A stretch of 64,000 nucleotides of DNA, taken from the NCBI GenBank assembly GCA_019359045.1, contig JAHHIA010000005.1:424276-488275 (forward strand), written 5' to 3'. Origin of the DNA: Scytolyngbya sp. HA4215-MV1. Its GTDB lineage: Bacteria; Cyanobacteriota; Cyanobacteriia; Leptolyngbyales; Leptolyngbyaceae. Shown piece by piece: positions 35,733 through 46,507 of this stretch (positions within the stretch are counted from its first letter, which is position 1; each line of letters opens with the position of its first letter). A model generated the notes under the pieces. That model saw only the letters and a program-made list of their open reading frames with translations. It did no database searches and was not told the origin of the DNA. A program made the position numbers and the translations under genes.

Positions 35733-36971
35733 TTAAATTGGCTGCCGCAAACTGAGAATCTCTTTTGCCGCTCGATCGCAAACGCCAGGTTCACCCAATG
35801 CCTTTTTCATGCTTTGGTAACCAGTGAGCATCGCTTGGCGTTGCTGGGGGTTGGTCAGAAGATCGATCGCAGCACGAGCGACATTTTCTGGCGTGACCTG
35901 GTGTTGCAGAAACTCTGGCACGATCGGCTGCATCTCCACCAAATTAGGGGGTGACATAAAAGGAATGGAAAACTTGATAATGTGCTTTGCAATCCAATAA
36001 GTGAGCGGACTGACTCGATAGACCACCACTTGTGGCACATCCATCAATGCAATTTCTAGATTCACCGTTCCCGATTTTGTAATCGCCAGATCTGCCGCTG
36101 CAATTACGGCTTGCGTTTGCCCGGATACGATCGTGGCATTCAATCCCCAGCGCCGAATTTCCTCCTCGATCGCCCCGCGATAGCGTTCCAGCGATAACGG
36201 CACCCAAAACCTGACATCCGGTAATTGTGCCTGAATTCGCTGTGCTGCTTCAAACATGATTGGCATCAAATACTTCACCTCCTGTTGCCGAGAAGCTGGC
36301 AACAGCGCGATGATTCGTTCTTCTGACCCGATCCCTAACTGCTGTCGAGCAAACTGGCGCTGGGGTGCATCTTGCATGCGATCGATTAAGGGATGGCCCA
36401 CCCAGGTTACCTGCGCTCCATTCGCGCGATAATAGCGAGCCTCTTCTGGAAAAATTGCTAGCAGTCGGCGAGTAATCTTCACAATCAGACGGGTATTTTG
36501 GGCATTGAGCGACCAAACCCATTCCTGAGGGGCAATGTAATAGATCAAAGGAATCTGCGGTAGATGGCGATGCAGATAGCTACCCAATGTCAGATTAGGA
36601 CCCAGGTAATCGATCAAAATAATCAAATCAGGCGGATATTGGCGTAAGTATTGCTTTGCCCGCCGCTGAATTTGCAGAGTAGGCAACACAAAAGGCAACG
36701 CTTCAAAGATCCCGATCGAACCAATTGTGTTGGTGACACCCAATAGTTTGGCTCCGGCAGCCGCCATGCGATCGCCCCCCAGTGCCAACACCTCTAACTT
36801 CAGATCGATCGCCGCCGCCTGCCGCTGGAGCGCCTCAATCAACAATGCCCCTTGCAAATCACCAGACACCTCACCCGTGCTGATAAAAAGACGAAGGGTT
36901 TGAGAAGAACGCGAACTTTGAGTAACCGAGTTAGCTTCACCATCCAACTTCCGGGTCACTGCATCATTCAT
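35733..36971 (-). CDS. lpxB: Lipid-A-disaccharide synthase LpxB
   Basis: A 412-residue GT-B glycosyltransferase that joins UDP-diacylglucosamine and lipid X into the lipid A disaccharide at the inner membrane. Signatures: FISTGEVSGDLQGALL at the start, LIDYLGPNLTLG, YYIAPQEWVWS, FPEEARYYRANGAQVTWVGHPL and the donor-binding TKSGTVNLEIALMDVPQVVVYR. The ATG at 36971 overlaps the end of lpxA by 8 nt. It is the last gene of the cluster. Confidence 0.97.
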   Translation of the reverse strand: MNDAVTRKLDGEANSVTQSSRSSQTLRLFISTGEVSGDLQGALLIEALQRQAAAIDLKLEVLALGGDRMAAAGAKLLGVTNTIGSIGIFEALPFVLPTLQIQRRAKQYLRQYPPDLIILIDYLGPNLTLGSYLHRHLPQIPLIYYIAPQEWVWSLNAQNTRLIVKITRRLLAIFPEEARYYRANGAQVTWVGHPLIDRMQDAPQRQFARQQLGIGSEERIIALLPASRQQEVKYLMPIMFEAAQRIQAQLPDVRFWVPLSLERYRGAIEEEIRRWGLNATIVSGQTQAVIAAADLAITKSGTVNLEIALMDVPQVVVYRVSPLTYWIAKHIIKFSIPFMSPPNLVEMQPIVPEFLQHQVTPENVARAAIDLLTNPQQRQAMLTGYQSMKKALGEPGVCDRAAKEILSLRQPI

Positions 36972-37803
36972 CACTCTTTCTCTCGTCCCTGATAAGGCGT
37001 CGTCCAGGAGTCGAGCCACGACGTCCCGTTCCCGTCACATGCGAAAGCTGCAAAAATCGCTGTAGATGCTGCAAATGTTCGTTATCTGGCAATAAATCAA
37101 GCTTTTCTAGCGCTTGGTTCAGAGAAAGTCCAGACCGATAGAGAATACGAAACGCTTTTTTCAGGACTTGCAGCGTCCTTTCCTCATCGGTTGCCAAACC
37201 TGCCCGTTGCAGCCCCACTTGGTTCAGCGACCTAACCCGCAGAGGGTAGCCCTCTGCCAGCATATAAGGAGGGACATCGCGAATCACACGGCTCATGCCT
37301 GCAACCATTGCCAATCGACCAATTTGCACAAATTGGTGAACACCGGCGACCCCCCCAATTCGAGCCTGGGACTCAATCCGAACATGCCCACCGAGAGAGA
37401 CTGAATTGGTAATAATCACCTGGTCTCCAATCACACAATTGTGACCCACATGGGCATAAGCCATCAGCAAATTGCCATTGCCAAGAATTGTCGCTTCGCC
37501 TTCCCCAGTTGCTCGGTTAATAGTGACATATTCGCGAATTCGGTTATCGTCCCCAATTTTAACCAAGCTGTCCGCGCCGTTGTATTTCAGATCTTGAGGT
37601 TCTAATCCGATCGCAGCGCCCGGGAAAATATAGTTGCGTTCACCAATTTCTGTCCAGCCTTCTAAAACCACATGAGGACCGATCGTCGTTCCAGCACCGA
37701 TCTTTACTTTTGCCCCAATGACAGCATAAGCCCCCACCTGAACAGTGGCGTGCAACTCTGCCCGAGGATGAACCATAGCCGTTGGATGAATCAGGGTAGT
37801 CAA
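36964..37803 (-). CDS. lpxA: UDP-N-acetylglucosamine acyltransferase LpxA
   Basis: A 279-residue left-handed beta-helix acyltransferase that starts lipid A synthesis. Hexapeptide repeats run from residue 4 (IHPTAMVHPRAEL) to about 190, with the catalytic His in LLMAYAHVGHNCVIGD and the C-terminal helical domain after about 200. Initiation is at TTG (37803), supported by AGGAG 7 nt upstream and by the conserved IHPTA start. It lies between fabZ and lpxB. Confidence 0.97.
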   Translation of the reverse strand: MTTLIHPTAMVHPRAELHATVQVGAYAVIGAKVKIGAGTTIGPHVVLEGWTEIGERNYIFPGAAIGLEPQDLKYNGADSLVKIGDDNRIREYVTINRATGEGEATILGNGNLLMAYAHVGHNCVIGDQVIITNSVSLGGHVRIESQARIGGVAGVHQFVQIGRLAMVAGMSRVIRDVPPYMLAEGYPLRVRSLNQVGLQRAGLATDEERTLQVLKKAFRILYRSGLSLNQALEKLDLLPDNEHLQHLQRFLQLSHVTGTGRRGSTPGRRLIRDERKSDE

Positions 37804-37878
37804 GCAAACACTCCTACACAGTAGAAAGCAAAACGTAAAAAGTGATCCACTCTTCTACCTTTCAACTTTTAACTTTCA

Positions 37879-38397
37879 TTATTCCACGATTGAAAACATG
37901 AGTTCGCCTTCAGTCACCAATAGCCCATCAACCTCAGCGCGACCTTGCATTTTCCCAAACCGACGACGTTTCACACTGAGCAGTTCCACGGTTAGAATCA
38001 GTTGATCCCCGGGGATGACAGGACGACGAAACCGCACTTTATCAATTCCGGCAAACAAAAAAAGCCCAACCGGAACCCCCGGAATTTGAGTCAGCACAAT
38101 GCCTCCCACTTGAGCCATTGCCTCCACAATCAAAACCCCAGGCATGATGGGTCGATCTGGAAAGTGTCCTTGAAAATGAGGCTCATTAAACGTGACATTT
38201 TTGATGCCAACTGCCCGCTCTCCTGGCACATACTCAATAATGCGATCAACCAGGGCAAAAGGATAGCGATGGGGTAGCAGCTTTTGGATTTCTTCGATCG
38301 TTAAAACCGCTCGCTTGGAAACCGCAGCATTCCCATCTTTGGATTCGACATGATTGGGAACAGAATCCGGCGTGTTGACATCAACGAGTATGGACAT
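37879..38397 (-). CDS. fabZ: 3-hydroxyacyl-ACP dehydratase FabZ
   Basis: A 172-residue hotdog-fold dehydratase of fatty acid synthesis that also controls hydroxyacyl-ACP supply for lipid A. Active-site residues are visible: the His of [16 protein letters not shown] and the Glu of [12 protein letters not shown], with [14 protein letters not shown] near the start. The N-terminal 28 residues are an extension without conserved features. The ATG at 38397 is preferred to a TTG six bases upstream. Confidence 0.97.
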   Translation of the reverse strand: MSILVDVNTPDSVPNHVESKDGNAAVSKRAVLTIEEIQKLLPHRYPFALVDRIIEYVPGERAVGIKNVTFNEPHFQGHFPDRPIMPGVLIVEAMAQVGGIVLTQIPGVPVGLFLFAGIDKVRFRRPVIPGDQLILTVELLSVKRRRFGKMQGRAEVDGLLVTEGELMFSIVE

Positions 38398-38520
38398 GAG
38401 CAAATATCGGAAGAGTGAGGTGTGCAGGTACTTTGCTTGAGAAGCAAACGATCTTGCTAGGGATCAGAAATGAATCTTAAGAAGATGTGAGATCGAACCA
38501 AGAATCAGTCACCCAATTCT

Positions 38521-39450
38521 TTATCCTCTTTCCATCTTTCCATGGTTCATCCTCTGGACTAGCAAACGAACCATTTGACTATGCAAGTGATGACTGGCTT
38601 TGTATGCCAAAAAGTGTGCCAGGGGAAAAGATCCCAACAAACTTAAGTCTCCTACTAAGTCTAAAAGTTTATGACGCACTGGTTCATTTGAAAATCTCAA
38701 GGGTGGATTGATCCATCCCTCCGATCCACAGACCAAGGCATTCTCCAGGCTTCCCCCTTTGATCAAACCTTGCGCTTTCAATTGGTCAATCTGGTGTGCC
38801 AGCCCAAACGTCCGAGCCGGGGCAATTTCTGTTGCGAAACTCTCATCATTTGCTACTGACCAGCTATGCCACTGGTTGCCGATCGCAGGTAAATCAAAAT
38901 CAATGCCGTAGGTAAAGCGGGTTTCTGGGGCTGGCAAAGCTGCTACAAACGCATCCCCGTGATGAATCCATAGCGGTTCAGCCAACTGCCAGATGGCTTG
39001 AGGCAGCGACTGAGCGATCAGCCCAACTTGTGCGATCGCCCTCACCCATGGCTGTGCTGATCCATCCAACAACGGCAGCTCTGCTCCATCGACTTCAATG
39101 CGAACATTATCTACTCCCATGCCAGCCAGAGCTGCCAGTAAATGTTCCACTGTCCGCACCTGAGCCAGTTGCCCCGGTGAATTCTCTGCGGTTAGTTCGG
39201 TTGAAAGTACCGTTTGGCTGACCGACTCCACCGTTGCTGCAATTTCGGGTGCATTGGGCAAGTCAACGCGCACAAAATAGCGTCCCCGCCCCACATCAGC
39301 CGGGAGCAGCCGCACCGAGGTACTAAGTCCTGTGTGCAGCCCCACCCCCGACAAAACCACTTCTTCTTTCAGCGTTTGCTGTGACTTGAGTAATGGGTTG
39401 CTTTCTGGCTGATAAACGATCGCTGCGTGACCCTGGATCACTGATTGCAT
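38521..39450 (-). CDS. lpxC: UDP-3-O-acyl-N-acetylglucosamine deacetylase LpxC
   Basis: A 309-residue zinc amidase, the committed step of lipid A synthesis. Seen: [11 protein letters not shown] near residue 31, the zinc-site region [17 protein letters not shown], the [21 protein letters not shown] segment with further zinc ligands, and the late [13 protein letters not shown] with the catalytic His. The ATG overlaps the stop of the Omp85 gene by one base (TAATG), so the two are translationally coupled. Confidence 0.97.
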   Translation of the reverse strand: MQSVIQGHAAIVYQPESNPLLKSQQTLKEEVVLSGVGLHTGLSTSVRLLPADVGRGRYFVRVDLPNAPEIAATVESVSQTVLSTELTAENSPGQLAQVRTVEHLLAALAGMGVDNVRIEVDGAELPLLDGSAQPWVRAIAQVGLIAQSLPQAIWQLAEPLWIHHGDAFVAALPAPETRFTYGIDFDLPAIGNQWHSWSVANDESFATEIAPARTFGLAHQIDQLKAQGLIKGGSLENALVCGSEGWINPPLRFSNEPVRHKLLDLVGDLSLLGSFPLAHFLAYKASHHLHSQMVRLLVQRMNHGKMERG

Positions 39451-41822
39451 TAGAATCGTTCTCCAATTCCAAAGTGCAAGCGGCTATCGCCCTGATCGTT
39501 AAAGCCATAGTCAATCCGAATGGGACCTAGAGGAGATTGTACCCGAACGCCAACACCATAGCCAAAACCACTACCTGGCTTACCTCGCACCCCAGCTGGG
39601 TTACCCGGCACTTGGTCAGCAGACCCTAAATCCGTTGCAGCATCAAAAAACAATGCGCCCGAAATGACTGAGAATAGAGGGAAGCGATACTCAACACTTG
39701 CCAGAGCAAAACTCCGACCACTCCCCAACTCTCCCTCATCGTAACCCCGCACTGAGTTACTGCCTCCTAGAGAAAATGCTTCGTAAGGTGGCAAATCACC
39801 GACAACTGTGCCTGCTTGAACGTTAAACGCGAACGCTTGGGGACAATCAGAAGCGGTAATTTTTGTAGCACGGCACCCCTTGGTAAACCGGAGCAACTGG
39901 GTCGGCATGTAATAGCTATAGCTGGCTCGCAGACGGTTGAAGAAAATACTGCCGATCCCAATTGGAACCGATTGTTCCGTTCCCAATCGCAACAGAGAGC
40001 CTTTGATCGGGCGTAGAGGGTTATCTCGTAAATCCTGTACAACACCCAGTTGCACAGTGAACAAATCATCTTTGCCTTCTCCACTGAAGCTCAGGTTATT
40101 CCCCAATTCATCTTTAGGAGATAAATTACCATCAGAGTCCCGAATCGAGACTCGCTGATATTGCAAACCCAGCGAAGCTGTCCATTGCGATCTCACAAAC
40201 GGATTTCTTGCCAGCGGACGTACAAAACTCAATCCACTACCAATCCGATTGACCCGAGGGCGATCGCCATTCGGCAACTTGACTTCATCATCTCCCCCAT
40301 CAAAAATCAGCGAAATCGTTCGCCGTCTGAAAGCATTCACCGTATAGGAAGTTCGGTAAGGATCACCTGCAATCCAGGGATCAGAGAAGCTTAAATCAAA
40401 TAGCAACTCACGAATCCCAAGTTGCACCTCTGCCCCCAATTTTTGATTATTGCCGCCAAAGTTTTGTTCTTGATAACTCAATGTCCCGAACAAACCACTG
40501 GCAGAACTAATCCCCGCACCTGCGGCAACCGAGCCAGTATTTCGCTCTGTCACATCCACCGACACAATTACTTTACGGGGGTCTTGACCTGGCTTAAAGG
40601 ACAACTTCACATCTTCAAAGATGTTCAGACCAAACACCCGCTGCAAGTCTCGTTGCACCTTATTGCGGTTAAAAACCTCGCCGGGTTTTAGTTCAAATTC
40701 ACGCGTCACAATGAAAGGGCGTGTGCGTCCTCGCACCCGTACTGGGTTGCCTTCCTTATCCGTAACCGGGTTGCCTTCTTTATCCTCGACAAACTCTTGC
40801 CCTTCCTTATTCAAGAAGCGCACCTGGATATCTTCCACAACCCCTTCGGCAACATCCAAAATCACTTTGCCATCTTCAGAAACCTTAGGAGCATCCGTGA
40901 TTTGTGCCAAAACAAAGCCATTGTCTTGGTACCACTTATTGATTTTTTTGATACCGTTTTGCAGCTCTACCAGGTTCAAAATTTTGCCATAGAGTGGGCT
41001 GAAGGCTTTATCTACCTCAGCTTGAGGCAACACCGAACTACCCCGCACTTCGACCACTGCCAGCACCGGGTTGGGCTGTACATCAAACGTCACCCGTACC
41101 CCCAGGGGGGTATCTTCTGGGACAGCTCGCACATTCAAGAAAAAGCCGGTTGCGAAAATGGCGTTAATGTCTTCCTGCAACTGAGAGCGGGTTGTCGTCT
41201 GCCCTGGCTGCGTCCGAATCGTTCCATAAATGGCATCCAGGAGCTTGGCTTCCTCCGGATTACCGGATACACCACTCACCGCAACCTCGGATACCAGCAC
41301 TCTTGGTTCTGGTTCACCAGTAGGAGTTGGCTCGGCTGTAGGGGCTGTAGTCGGGGTTGGGGTTGGTACAGGTGCCGGTTGTGCCTCTGCTGGAGCGGAT
41401 GGCGTTTCTGGCTGAATTTGGGGGGTGCCTGTAGGAGCAGGAGTTGTATTGATCTGGATGCGATCGGGCGTATCTTGCTGAGGCGATCCATCAGTAGCAG
41501 GAGCGGGAGTAGCCTGCCCTGGTGCTGTCGTAGGGGATACTGGCGTCGCAGGAGCTTGAGTTAACCGTTCTGGTGGTGCAATCCCTTGCAGCGGGATGAT
41601 TCGATCGCGAGAGGGTGCTTTTTGCTCAGCTGTAGATTTCCCCTCCCCGGTTGCCGCCAACCCGATCGTGGGAGCTTGTCCCAATTGACCTGTCACCCCT
41701 TCTAACCCAACAGAAGCAGCATCCAAAGAAACCACATTCGGGGTTTCCCCTTTTGCAGCATTCGATAATCCGAGCGTTGCTGAGGCAGCAAGAACCGCTA
41801 CCAAGACTGGAGAAAAGCGCAT
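39450..41822 (-). CDS. Omp85/BamA-family outer-membrane assembly protein
   Basis: A 790-residue outer-membrane protein. Order: signal peptide (about 1-25, [24 protein letters not shown]), a long Pro/Thr/Ala-rich linker (about 80-180), three POTRA domains (about 190-440; starts include [12 protein letters not shown] and [15 protein letters not shown]) and a C-terminal beta barrel (about 450-790) with the conserved loop motif [14 protein letters not shown] Pro-rich linker and three POTRAs are characteristic of cyanobacterial Omp85. It inserts beta-barrel proteins. It leads the lpxC-fabZ-lpxA-lpxB cluster. Confidence 0.95.
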   Translation of the reverse strand: MRFSPVLVAVLAASATLGLSNAAKGETPNVVSLDAASVGLEGVTGQLGQAPTIGLAATGEGKSTAEQKAPSRDRIIPLQGIAPPERLTQAPATPVSPTTAPGQATPAPATDGSPQQDTPDRIQINTTPAPTGTPQIQPETPSAPAEAQPAPVPTPTPTTAPTAEPTPTGEPEPRVLVSEVAVSGVSGNPEEAKLLDAIYGTIRTQPGQTTTRSQLQEDINAIFATGFFLNVRAVPEDTPLGVRVTFDVQPNPVLAVVEVRGSSVLPQAEVDKAFSPLYGKILNLVELQNGIKKINKWYQDNGFVLAQITDAPKVSEDGKVILDVAEGVVEDIQVRFLNKEGQEFVEDKEGNPVTDKEGNPVRVRGRTRPFIVTREFELKPGEVFNRNKVQRDLQRVFGLNIFEDVKLSFKPGQDPRKVIVSVDVTERNTGSVAAGAGISSASGLFGTLSYQEQNFGGNNQKLGAEVQLGIRELLFDLSFSDPWIAGDPYRTSYTVNAFRRRTISLIFDGGDDEVKLPNGDRPRVNRIGSGLSFVRPLARNPFVRSQWTASLGLQYQRVSIRDSDGNLSPKDELGNNLSFSGEGKDDLFTVQLGVVQDLRDNPLRPIKGSLLRLGTEQSVPIGIGSIFFNRLRASYSYYMPTQLLRFTKGCRATKITASDCPQAFAFNVQAGTVVGDLPPYEAFSLGGSNSVRGYDEGELGSGRSFALASVEYRFPLFSVISGALFFDAATDLGSADQVPGNPAGVRGKPGSGFGYGVGVRVQSPLGPIRIDYGFNDQGDSRLHFGIGERF

Positions 41823-41949
41823 TTTGTTCAAACCACTTGACACGTCCACACACCACACACTGCGCGAGGCAGTTCAAGAAAATAAACAAGCCGAAAGACT
41901 ACATGAGCTAAACTGAAGAATTCTACCGCATCAGTGATACGAATGCAGC

Positions 41950-41974
41950 GCTAATTCGGTTACACCGAATTAGC
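41950..41974 (-). terminator. Stem-loop after purC
   Basis: GCTAATTCGGT at 41950-41960 pairs perfectly with 41964-41974 around TAC. It lies 65 nt past the purC stop and before the Omp85 gene, separating the two transcripts. No U run. Confidence 0.5.
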
Positions 41975-42038
41975 AAATCTGTCTTTAAGCCTGAGTGGAA
42001 AGGTTGAAGCCCTTCCCAAGTATCCTTTATAAGACATC

Positions 42039-42782
42039 CTAGTCATCCGTTAAAAATTGACCGATGCCGAGTACCCTTTCCAGCACACGCTGATAAGCAG
42101 CTTCCACATGCCCCAAATCTTGGCGAAATCGATCCTTATCCATCACCCGTCGTTGGGGGTCAGTTTCTGCCTGATCCCAAAGACGGCAAGTATCCGGGCT
42201 GATTTCATCTGCCAGCAGGAGACGCTGTTGATGATCCAACCCAAACTCTAATTTGAAATCAACCAGCGTAATGCCACACTGCCCAAAAAAAGCAGAAAGG
42301 ATCTGGTTGATTTTTAACGCCAGCGATCGCATTTGCGCCACCTGTTCTGTTGTTGCCAGATCCAGCAGCGACAAACGATCGGGTGTCAACAGTGGATCAC
42401 CCAACGCATCATTCTTGTAGAAAAATTCCACCAGCGGTTGCTTCAAAATAGTGCCCAATTGCAGTCCAGTTTGTTGACAGAGACTACCCGCTGCAATGTT
42501 CCTGACCACCACCTCCAACGGCACAATTTTTACCGCCTTAACCCGCATCTGATCAGGAGCTAGACGATCGACAAAATGGGTTGGAACCCCCGCTGCTTCT
42601 AGCACCTGAAACAAATGGCTAGAAATGGCACAGTTGATCTCCCCCTTCCCTGCAATACTGCCCCGCTTTTGGGCATTAAACGCCGTTGCATCATCCTTAA
42701 AATACGACAACAAAATATCTGGATCTTCTGTCGTATAGAGAATTTTTGCCTTACCTTCGTACAGCTTTTGTTGAGCAGCCAT
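42039..42782 (-). CDS. purC: SAICAR synthetase PurC
   Basis: A 247-residue enzyme of purine synthesis that joins CAIR and aspartate using ATP. Signatures: KLYEGKAKILY at the N-terminus, FKDDATAFNAQKRGSI, VPLEVVVRNIAAGSL, LVDFKLEFGLD and the substrate-binding LLADEISPDTCRLWD. Length and motifs are complete. It stands alone upstream of the envelope cluster on the same strand. Confidence 0.97.
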   Translation of the reverse strand: MAAQQKLYEGKAKILYTTEDPDILLSYFKDDATAFNAQKRGSIAGKGEINCAISSHLFQVLEAAGVPTHFVDRLAPDQMRVKAVKIVPLEVVVRNIAAGSLCQQTGLQLGTILKQPLVEFFYKNDALGDPLLTPDRLSLLDLATTEQVAQMRSLALKINQILSAFFGQCGITLVDFKLEFGLDHQQRLLLADEISPDTCRLWDQAETDPQRRVMDKDRFRQDLGHVEAAYQRVLERVLGIGQFLTDD

Positions 42783-42898
42783 GGAGTGAGAAATTTTGAA
42801 ATTTGAGTTTCGAGTGACAGAAGTTTGCCCCTCCGAGAATAGTGTAGCGGGTGGGGAGAGGGGAAATGTGGAGAGGGGGATAGGTTGAATTTATTCTC

Positions 42899-42950
42899 AT
42901 GTCTCCTACCGCCTGCCTCCCGACTCCCGACTCCCGTCCCCCCCTTACTC
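42899..42950. repeat. C-rich short repeat
   Basis: Degenerate CTCCCGA-type repeat units beyond the glycosyltransferase stop. Similar wording recurs near 50669-50695. This is a simple intergenic repeat with no other function visible. Confidence 0.5.
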
Positions 42951-43877
42951 CCGCTTCATCCCACCCCCTAACATCCCCTGCACTGCCTTATTCAGATACC
43001 CAATTTGGCTATAAGCATAGACCAGATTCTCGAACCGCACGGCTGGATCATTCAGGTAGCGGCAGGACTTATACAGTCCGCGAATCAGGCGTTCTCCACC
43101 ACTGCGTAATTGTCCCATACCCGCAGTGCCCGACAGTTGCTCGCGATAGCAATCGCTAATGCCCTGCCACCAACCCCGATTGAGAAACCAGGCACGCTGC
43201 ACTCGTTCTGGAGCAACATTGTGCGCCACCAGTGCTTCTGGCAAATACGCCACCTGCCAGCCCAGCGAGAGCGCCAATTCCGTCATATGGAGCTCTTCGT
43301 TGGACAACAGATTTTTGCCAACTCGTCCCAAATTCGGGTCAAAACCCCCAATTTGTTCCAAAAAACTGCGTCGAATGGAATAGTTAAGACCTCTGGGAGT
43401 CAGCCCGGGACGATCGATATACACCATCGCATTGCCCAGGTCATACAGTCCCAAATTACTAGCCAGCGTATCCGACAGCCAGTTTGGTGGTGCCATGCCC
43501 TCTGCCCAGAGCAACGTCACCTTGCCCCCTGCGATCGCCAACTTCTCATTAGTCGCATATGCAGTGTGCAATACCGATAACCAGTGCGGTGTTGCCACTG
43601 CATCATCGTCCAAATAGGCTAAGATTTCTCCCTTCGCCGTTTTTGCCCCCGTGTTGCGGGCAACTGATAACCCTGTGACTGCTTCATAGACATAATGCAA
43701 CCGGGGATGCGGCATTCGAGCATCCACCACCTCGCGGGTGCGATCGCTGGATGCATTGTCTACCACTACCACTTCAAAATCCGGGAAATCCTGGGCAAGC
43801 AAACTGTCGATCGCCGCCCCCAGATAACCCTCCCGATTGTGTGTACAGATAATTGCCGAAACCTGTGGATCAGGCAT
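42945..43877 (-). CDS. Family 2 glycosyltransferase (HpsE-like)
   Basis: A 310-residue GT-A glycosyltransferase. The nucleotide-sugar motifs are SAIICTHNREGYLGAAIDSLL, VVVDNASSDRT, GLSVARNTGAK and the metal-binding LAYLDDDAVATPHWL; NEELHMTELALSLG provides the likely catalytic acid region. The sequence resembles HpsE-type transferases of hormogonium polysaccharide synthesis, but without comparison this is a suggestion. No membrane helices, so it is cytosolic or peripheral. No other polysaccharide genes are adjacent. Confidence 0.88.
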   Translation of the reverse strand: MPDPQVSAIICTHNREGYLGAAIDSLLAQDFPDFEVVVVDNASSDRTREVVDARMPHPRLHYVYEAVTGLSVARNTGAKTAKGEILAYLDDDAVATPHWLSVLHTAYATNEKLAIAGGKVTLLWAEGMAPPNWLSDTLASNLGLYDLGNAMVYIDRPGLTPRGLNYSIRRSFLEQIGGFDPNLGRVGKNLLSNEELHMTELALSLGWQVAYLPEALVAHNVAPERVQRAWFLNRGWWQGISDCYREQLSGTAGMGQLRSGGERLIRGLYKSCRYLNDPAVRFENLVYAYSQIGYLNKAVQGMLGGGMKRE

Positions 43878-44041
43878 AAGGAAAATATAGATAAGAGAGC
43901 CAGAGCGCTATTTCTTGTTTACACCACATTTTCAGCAGACCCATCAAAGCGCCATCAATTTTTGATGAAGAATCTTTTCCCCACCGCACTCGCTATGTTG
44001 CACAATCATTAAGGAGTATGCTGAAATACTGTCTCTCCTCC

Positions 44042-44204
44042 TTAGAGGGTGTTTGAAAAGGTGCTCGCTGTGATGTTGAGCACTCAGAGATCCCCCCTAG
44101 ACCCCGTACTAACGCACCGCTGCCTCAAAGTCCCCCTTTTTAAGGGGAATTTTGGGGGATCGTGTCTGTTGCGACTACGAAAGGACTTTTAAAACATCCT
44201 CTTA
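44042..44204. mobile_element. 157-bp MITE upstream of chlD
   Basis: Ends GAGGGTGTTTGAAAAG (from 44045) and, inverted, GAGGATGTTTTAAAAG (ending 44201) form imperfect terminal repeats. TTA flanks both sides (44042-44044 and 44202-44204), a plausible 3-bp target duplication. The interior has the stem CCCCTTTTTAAGGGG near 44132-44147 and related C/G-rich arms. It ends 88 bp before the chlD start and could influence its expression. The rest of 43878-44292 is unremarkable. Confidence 0.72.
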
Positions 44205-44292
44205 GGAGACACCTGTTCCAGACCTGCTGTTGCTGGGTTTGGTAACTTTACCAAACGCTCAATAGCATATTTGCAACCCTACCCGTGAAATC

Positions 44293-46377
44293 ATGCCTGT
44301 TCTGAGTAGTCCCACTACGACAACCTTTCCGTTGACCGCTGTCGTGGGTCAAGAAGCCATTAAGCTAGCGTTGTTGCTTGCAGCCATCGATCCGGGCTTG
44401 GGAGGCGTAGTGATTGCTGGACGACGGGGAACGGCAAAGTCTGTCATGGCAAGAGCACTCCACGCACTCCTTCCTCCAATCGAAGTTGTCAAAGGCTCGC
44501 TCAGCAACTGTGACCCTAACGCTCCTGAAGATTGGGACGACGAGCTTTTGGACAGGATGAAGGCTAATGGCAACCGTGAGTTTGATCCTGCATCGCTTCC
44601 CACGGAAATTATCCCCGCTCCTTTCATTCAAATTCCACTCGGTATCACCGAAGATCGACTGCTTGGCTCGGTGGATGTTACCCAATCCATTAAACAGGGA
44701 AAAACTGTTTTTCAAGCTGGACTTTTAGCAGAATCGAATCGGGGGGTCCTTTACGTTGATGAAGTCAATCTATTAGATGATCAGATTGCCAACTTGTTGC
44801 TGACATCGCTGACCGAAGGACGCAACCAAATTGAACGAGAAGGCATCAGCTTTCAGCATCCCTGTAAACCCCTGCTGATTGCCACGTATAATCCCGAAGA
44901 AGGCGATTTACGCAACCATTTGCTCGATCGCATCGCCATCGCCTTGTCAGCGGATGAAGTATTGGGACTAGACGATCGCGTCCAGGCAGTAGAACAAGCT
45001 ACCCACTACGCCGATTCTCCTCAAGAATTTCTCCAGCAATATGCCGAAGACATCGACAATTTGAAAACTCAGGTGATTTTGGCGCGAGAATGGCTGAAAG
45101 ACGTGCAGTTGCAGCCCGACCAAATTGCCTATTTAGTCGAAGAAGCCATTCGAGGGGGCGTGCAGGGACATCGGGCAGAACTGTTTGCCTTGCGAGTGGC
45201 TAAAGCCCATGCGGCACTGGAAGGGCGTACCGAAGTCAGCGCCGATGACCTGCGCCGCGCTGTGGAACTGGTGATTGTGCCCCGATCGATCTTCATTGAG
45301 CCACCCCCCCCGGACGAGGCACCCCCGCCGCCCCCGCCCCCCCCCGAACCCCCTGAAGATTCAGAACAAGAGCAGGAAGAAAAAGAAGAAGATGATACAC
45401 CCGACGAACCCGACCAAGAACCGCCCAGCATCCCCGAAGAATTTGTCTTTGATGCAGAAGGGGTGATCTTAGATCCCTCGGTTCTCTACTTTGCTCAGAT
45501 GTCGCAACGGCGTGGCAAATCGGGAAAGCGATCGCTGATCTTCTCCGAAGACCGGGGACGCTACATCAAACCCTTCTTACCCAAAGGCAAAGTCCGCCGC
45601 ATTGCCGTTGACGCCACCTTAAGAGCCGCCGCTCCTTACCAAAAATCTCGCAGACAGCGAGCAGATAGTCAGTCATCAGCAATCAACCATCCAGCCTCAG
45701 CCCCAACCTTTTCCCGCAAGCGTGTCTTTGTAGAAGAAAGCGACATTCGTGCCAAGCGTCTTGCCCGCAAAGCCGGATCGCTGGTGGTCTTTGTGGTGGA
45801 TGCCTCAGGCTCTATGGCGCTGAATCGGATGCAGTCTGCCAAAGGTGCAGTGTTGCGTCTGTTGACCGAGGCATATCAAAACCGAGATCAGATCTCCCTG
45901 ATCCCCTTTCGGGGAGAGCGAGCTGATGTGCTGTTGCCTCCAACCCGATCGATCGAAGCGGCAAAACGCCGCCTCGATCGCATGCCCTGTGGCGGAGGAT
46001 CACCCCTCGCCCATGGACTGACTCAAGCAGTCCGCGTCGGCACTAACGCCCAACAATCAGGTGACATCGGGCAAGTGGTGATTGTTGCCATTACCGATGG
46101 GCGCGGCAATATTCCCCTGGCGAAATCGCTGGGCGAGTCCATTCCCGAAGGTGAAAAGCCTGACATCAAAGCCGAACTACTGGAAATCGCCACTCGCATC
46201 CGTGCGCTTGGCATTCAATTGCTTGTGATTGATACTGAGAACAAATTCATTTCAACCGGCTTTGCCAAAGAACTGGCGAAACAGGCAGGCGGCAAGTACT
46301 ATCACCTACCCAAAGCCACCGATCAGGCGATCGCCAATATGGCACGTGGCGCGATCGCAGATATGAAATCTCGCTAG
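44293..46377 (+). CDS. chlD: Magnesium chelatase ATPase subunit D (ChlD)
   Basis: A 694-residue subunit of magnesium chelatase, which inserts Mg into protoporphyrin IX as the first step of chlorophyll synthesis. Order: AAA+ domain (1-340; GRRGTAKS at 43-50, [12 protein letters not shown]), an acidic polyproline linker (about 335-380), and a C-terminal von Willebrand A domain with the MIDAS motif DASGSM near 502 and [17 protein letters not shown]. The AAA+ Walker A lacks the usual GKS/T form (AKS), as in other ChlD proteins, whose ATPase activity is low. It works with ChlI and ChlH, encoded elsewhere. Confidence 0.97.
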   Translation: MPVLSSPTTTTFPLTAVVGQEAIKLALLLAAIDPGLGGVVIAGRRGTAKSVMARALHALLPPIEVVKGSLSNCDPNAPEDWDDELLDRMKANGNREFDPASLPTEIIPAPFIQIPLGITEDRLLGSVDVTQSIKQGKTVFQAGLLAESNRGVLYVDEVNLLDDQIANLLLTSLTEGRNQIEREGISFQHPCKPLLIATYNPEEGDLRNHLLDRIAIALSADEVLGLDDRVQAVEQATHYADSPQEFLQQYAEDIDNLKTQVILAREWLKDVQLQPDQIAYLVEEAIRGGVQGHRAELFALRVAKAHAALEGRTEVSADDLRRAVELVIVPRSIFIEPPPPDEAPPPPPPPPEPPEDSEQEQEEKEEDDTPDEPDQEPPSIPEEFVFDAEGVILDPSVLYFAQMSQRRGKSGKRSLIFSEDRGRYIKPFLPKGKVRRIAVDATLRAAAPYQKSRRQRADSQSSAINHPASAPTFSRKRVFVEESDIRAKRLARKAGSLVVFVVDASGSMALNRMQSAKGAVLRLLTEAYQNRDQISLIPFRGERADVLLPPTRSIEAAKRRLDRMPCGGGSPLAHGLTQAVRVGTNAQQSGDIGQVVIVAITDGRGNIPLAKSLGESIPEGEKPDIKAELLEIATRIRALGIQLLVIDTENKFISTGFAKELAKQAGGKYYHLPKATDQAIANMARGAIADMKSR

Positions 46378-46507
46378 CACAATTCATCACTCCTGATCCT
46401 TTGAGGAGAAGACTTTGGGATGGGCTTTGAGATATATTGCTCTACGAAATCCCCAAACTCCCCAAAATTTGCGGGAACTGATGGACTAATTTTTCTTAAG
46501 AGGCACT

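Noticed and set aside
40797..41564. 255-codon plus-strand frame
   Set aside because: Antisense to the Omp85 gene; its Trp/Gly/Cys-rich content comes from the Pro-rich linker read backwards.
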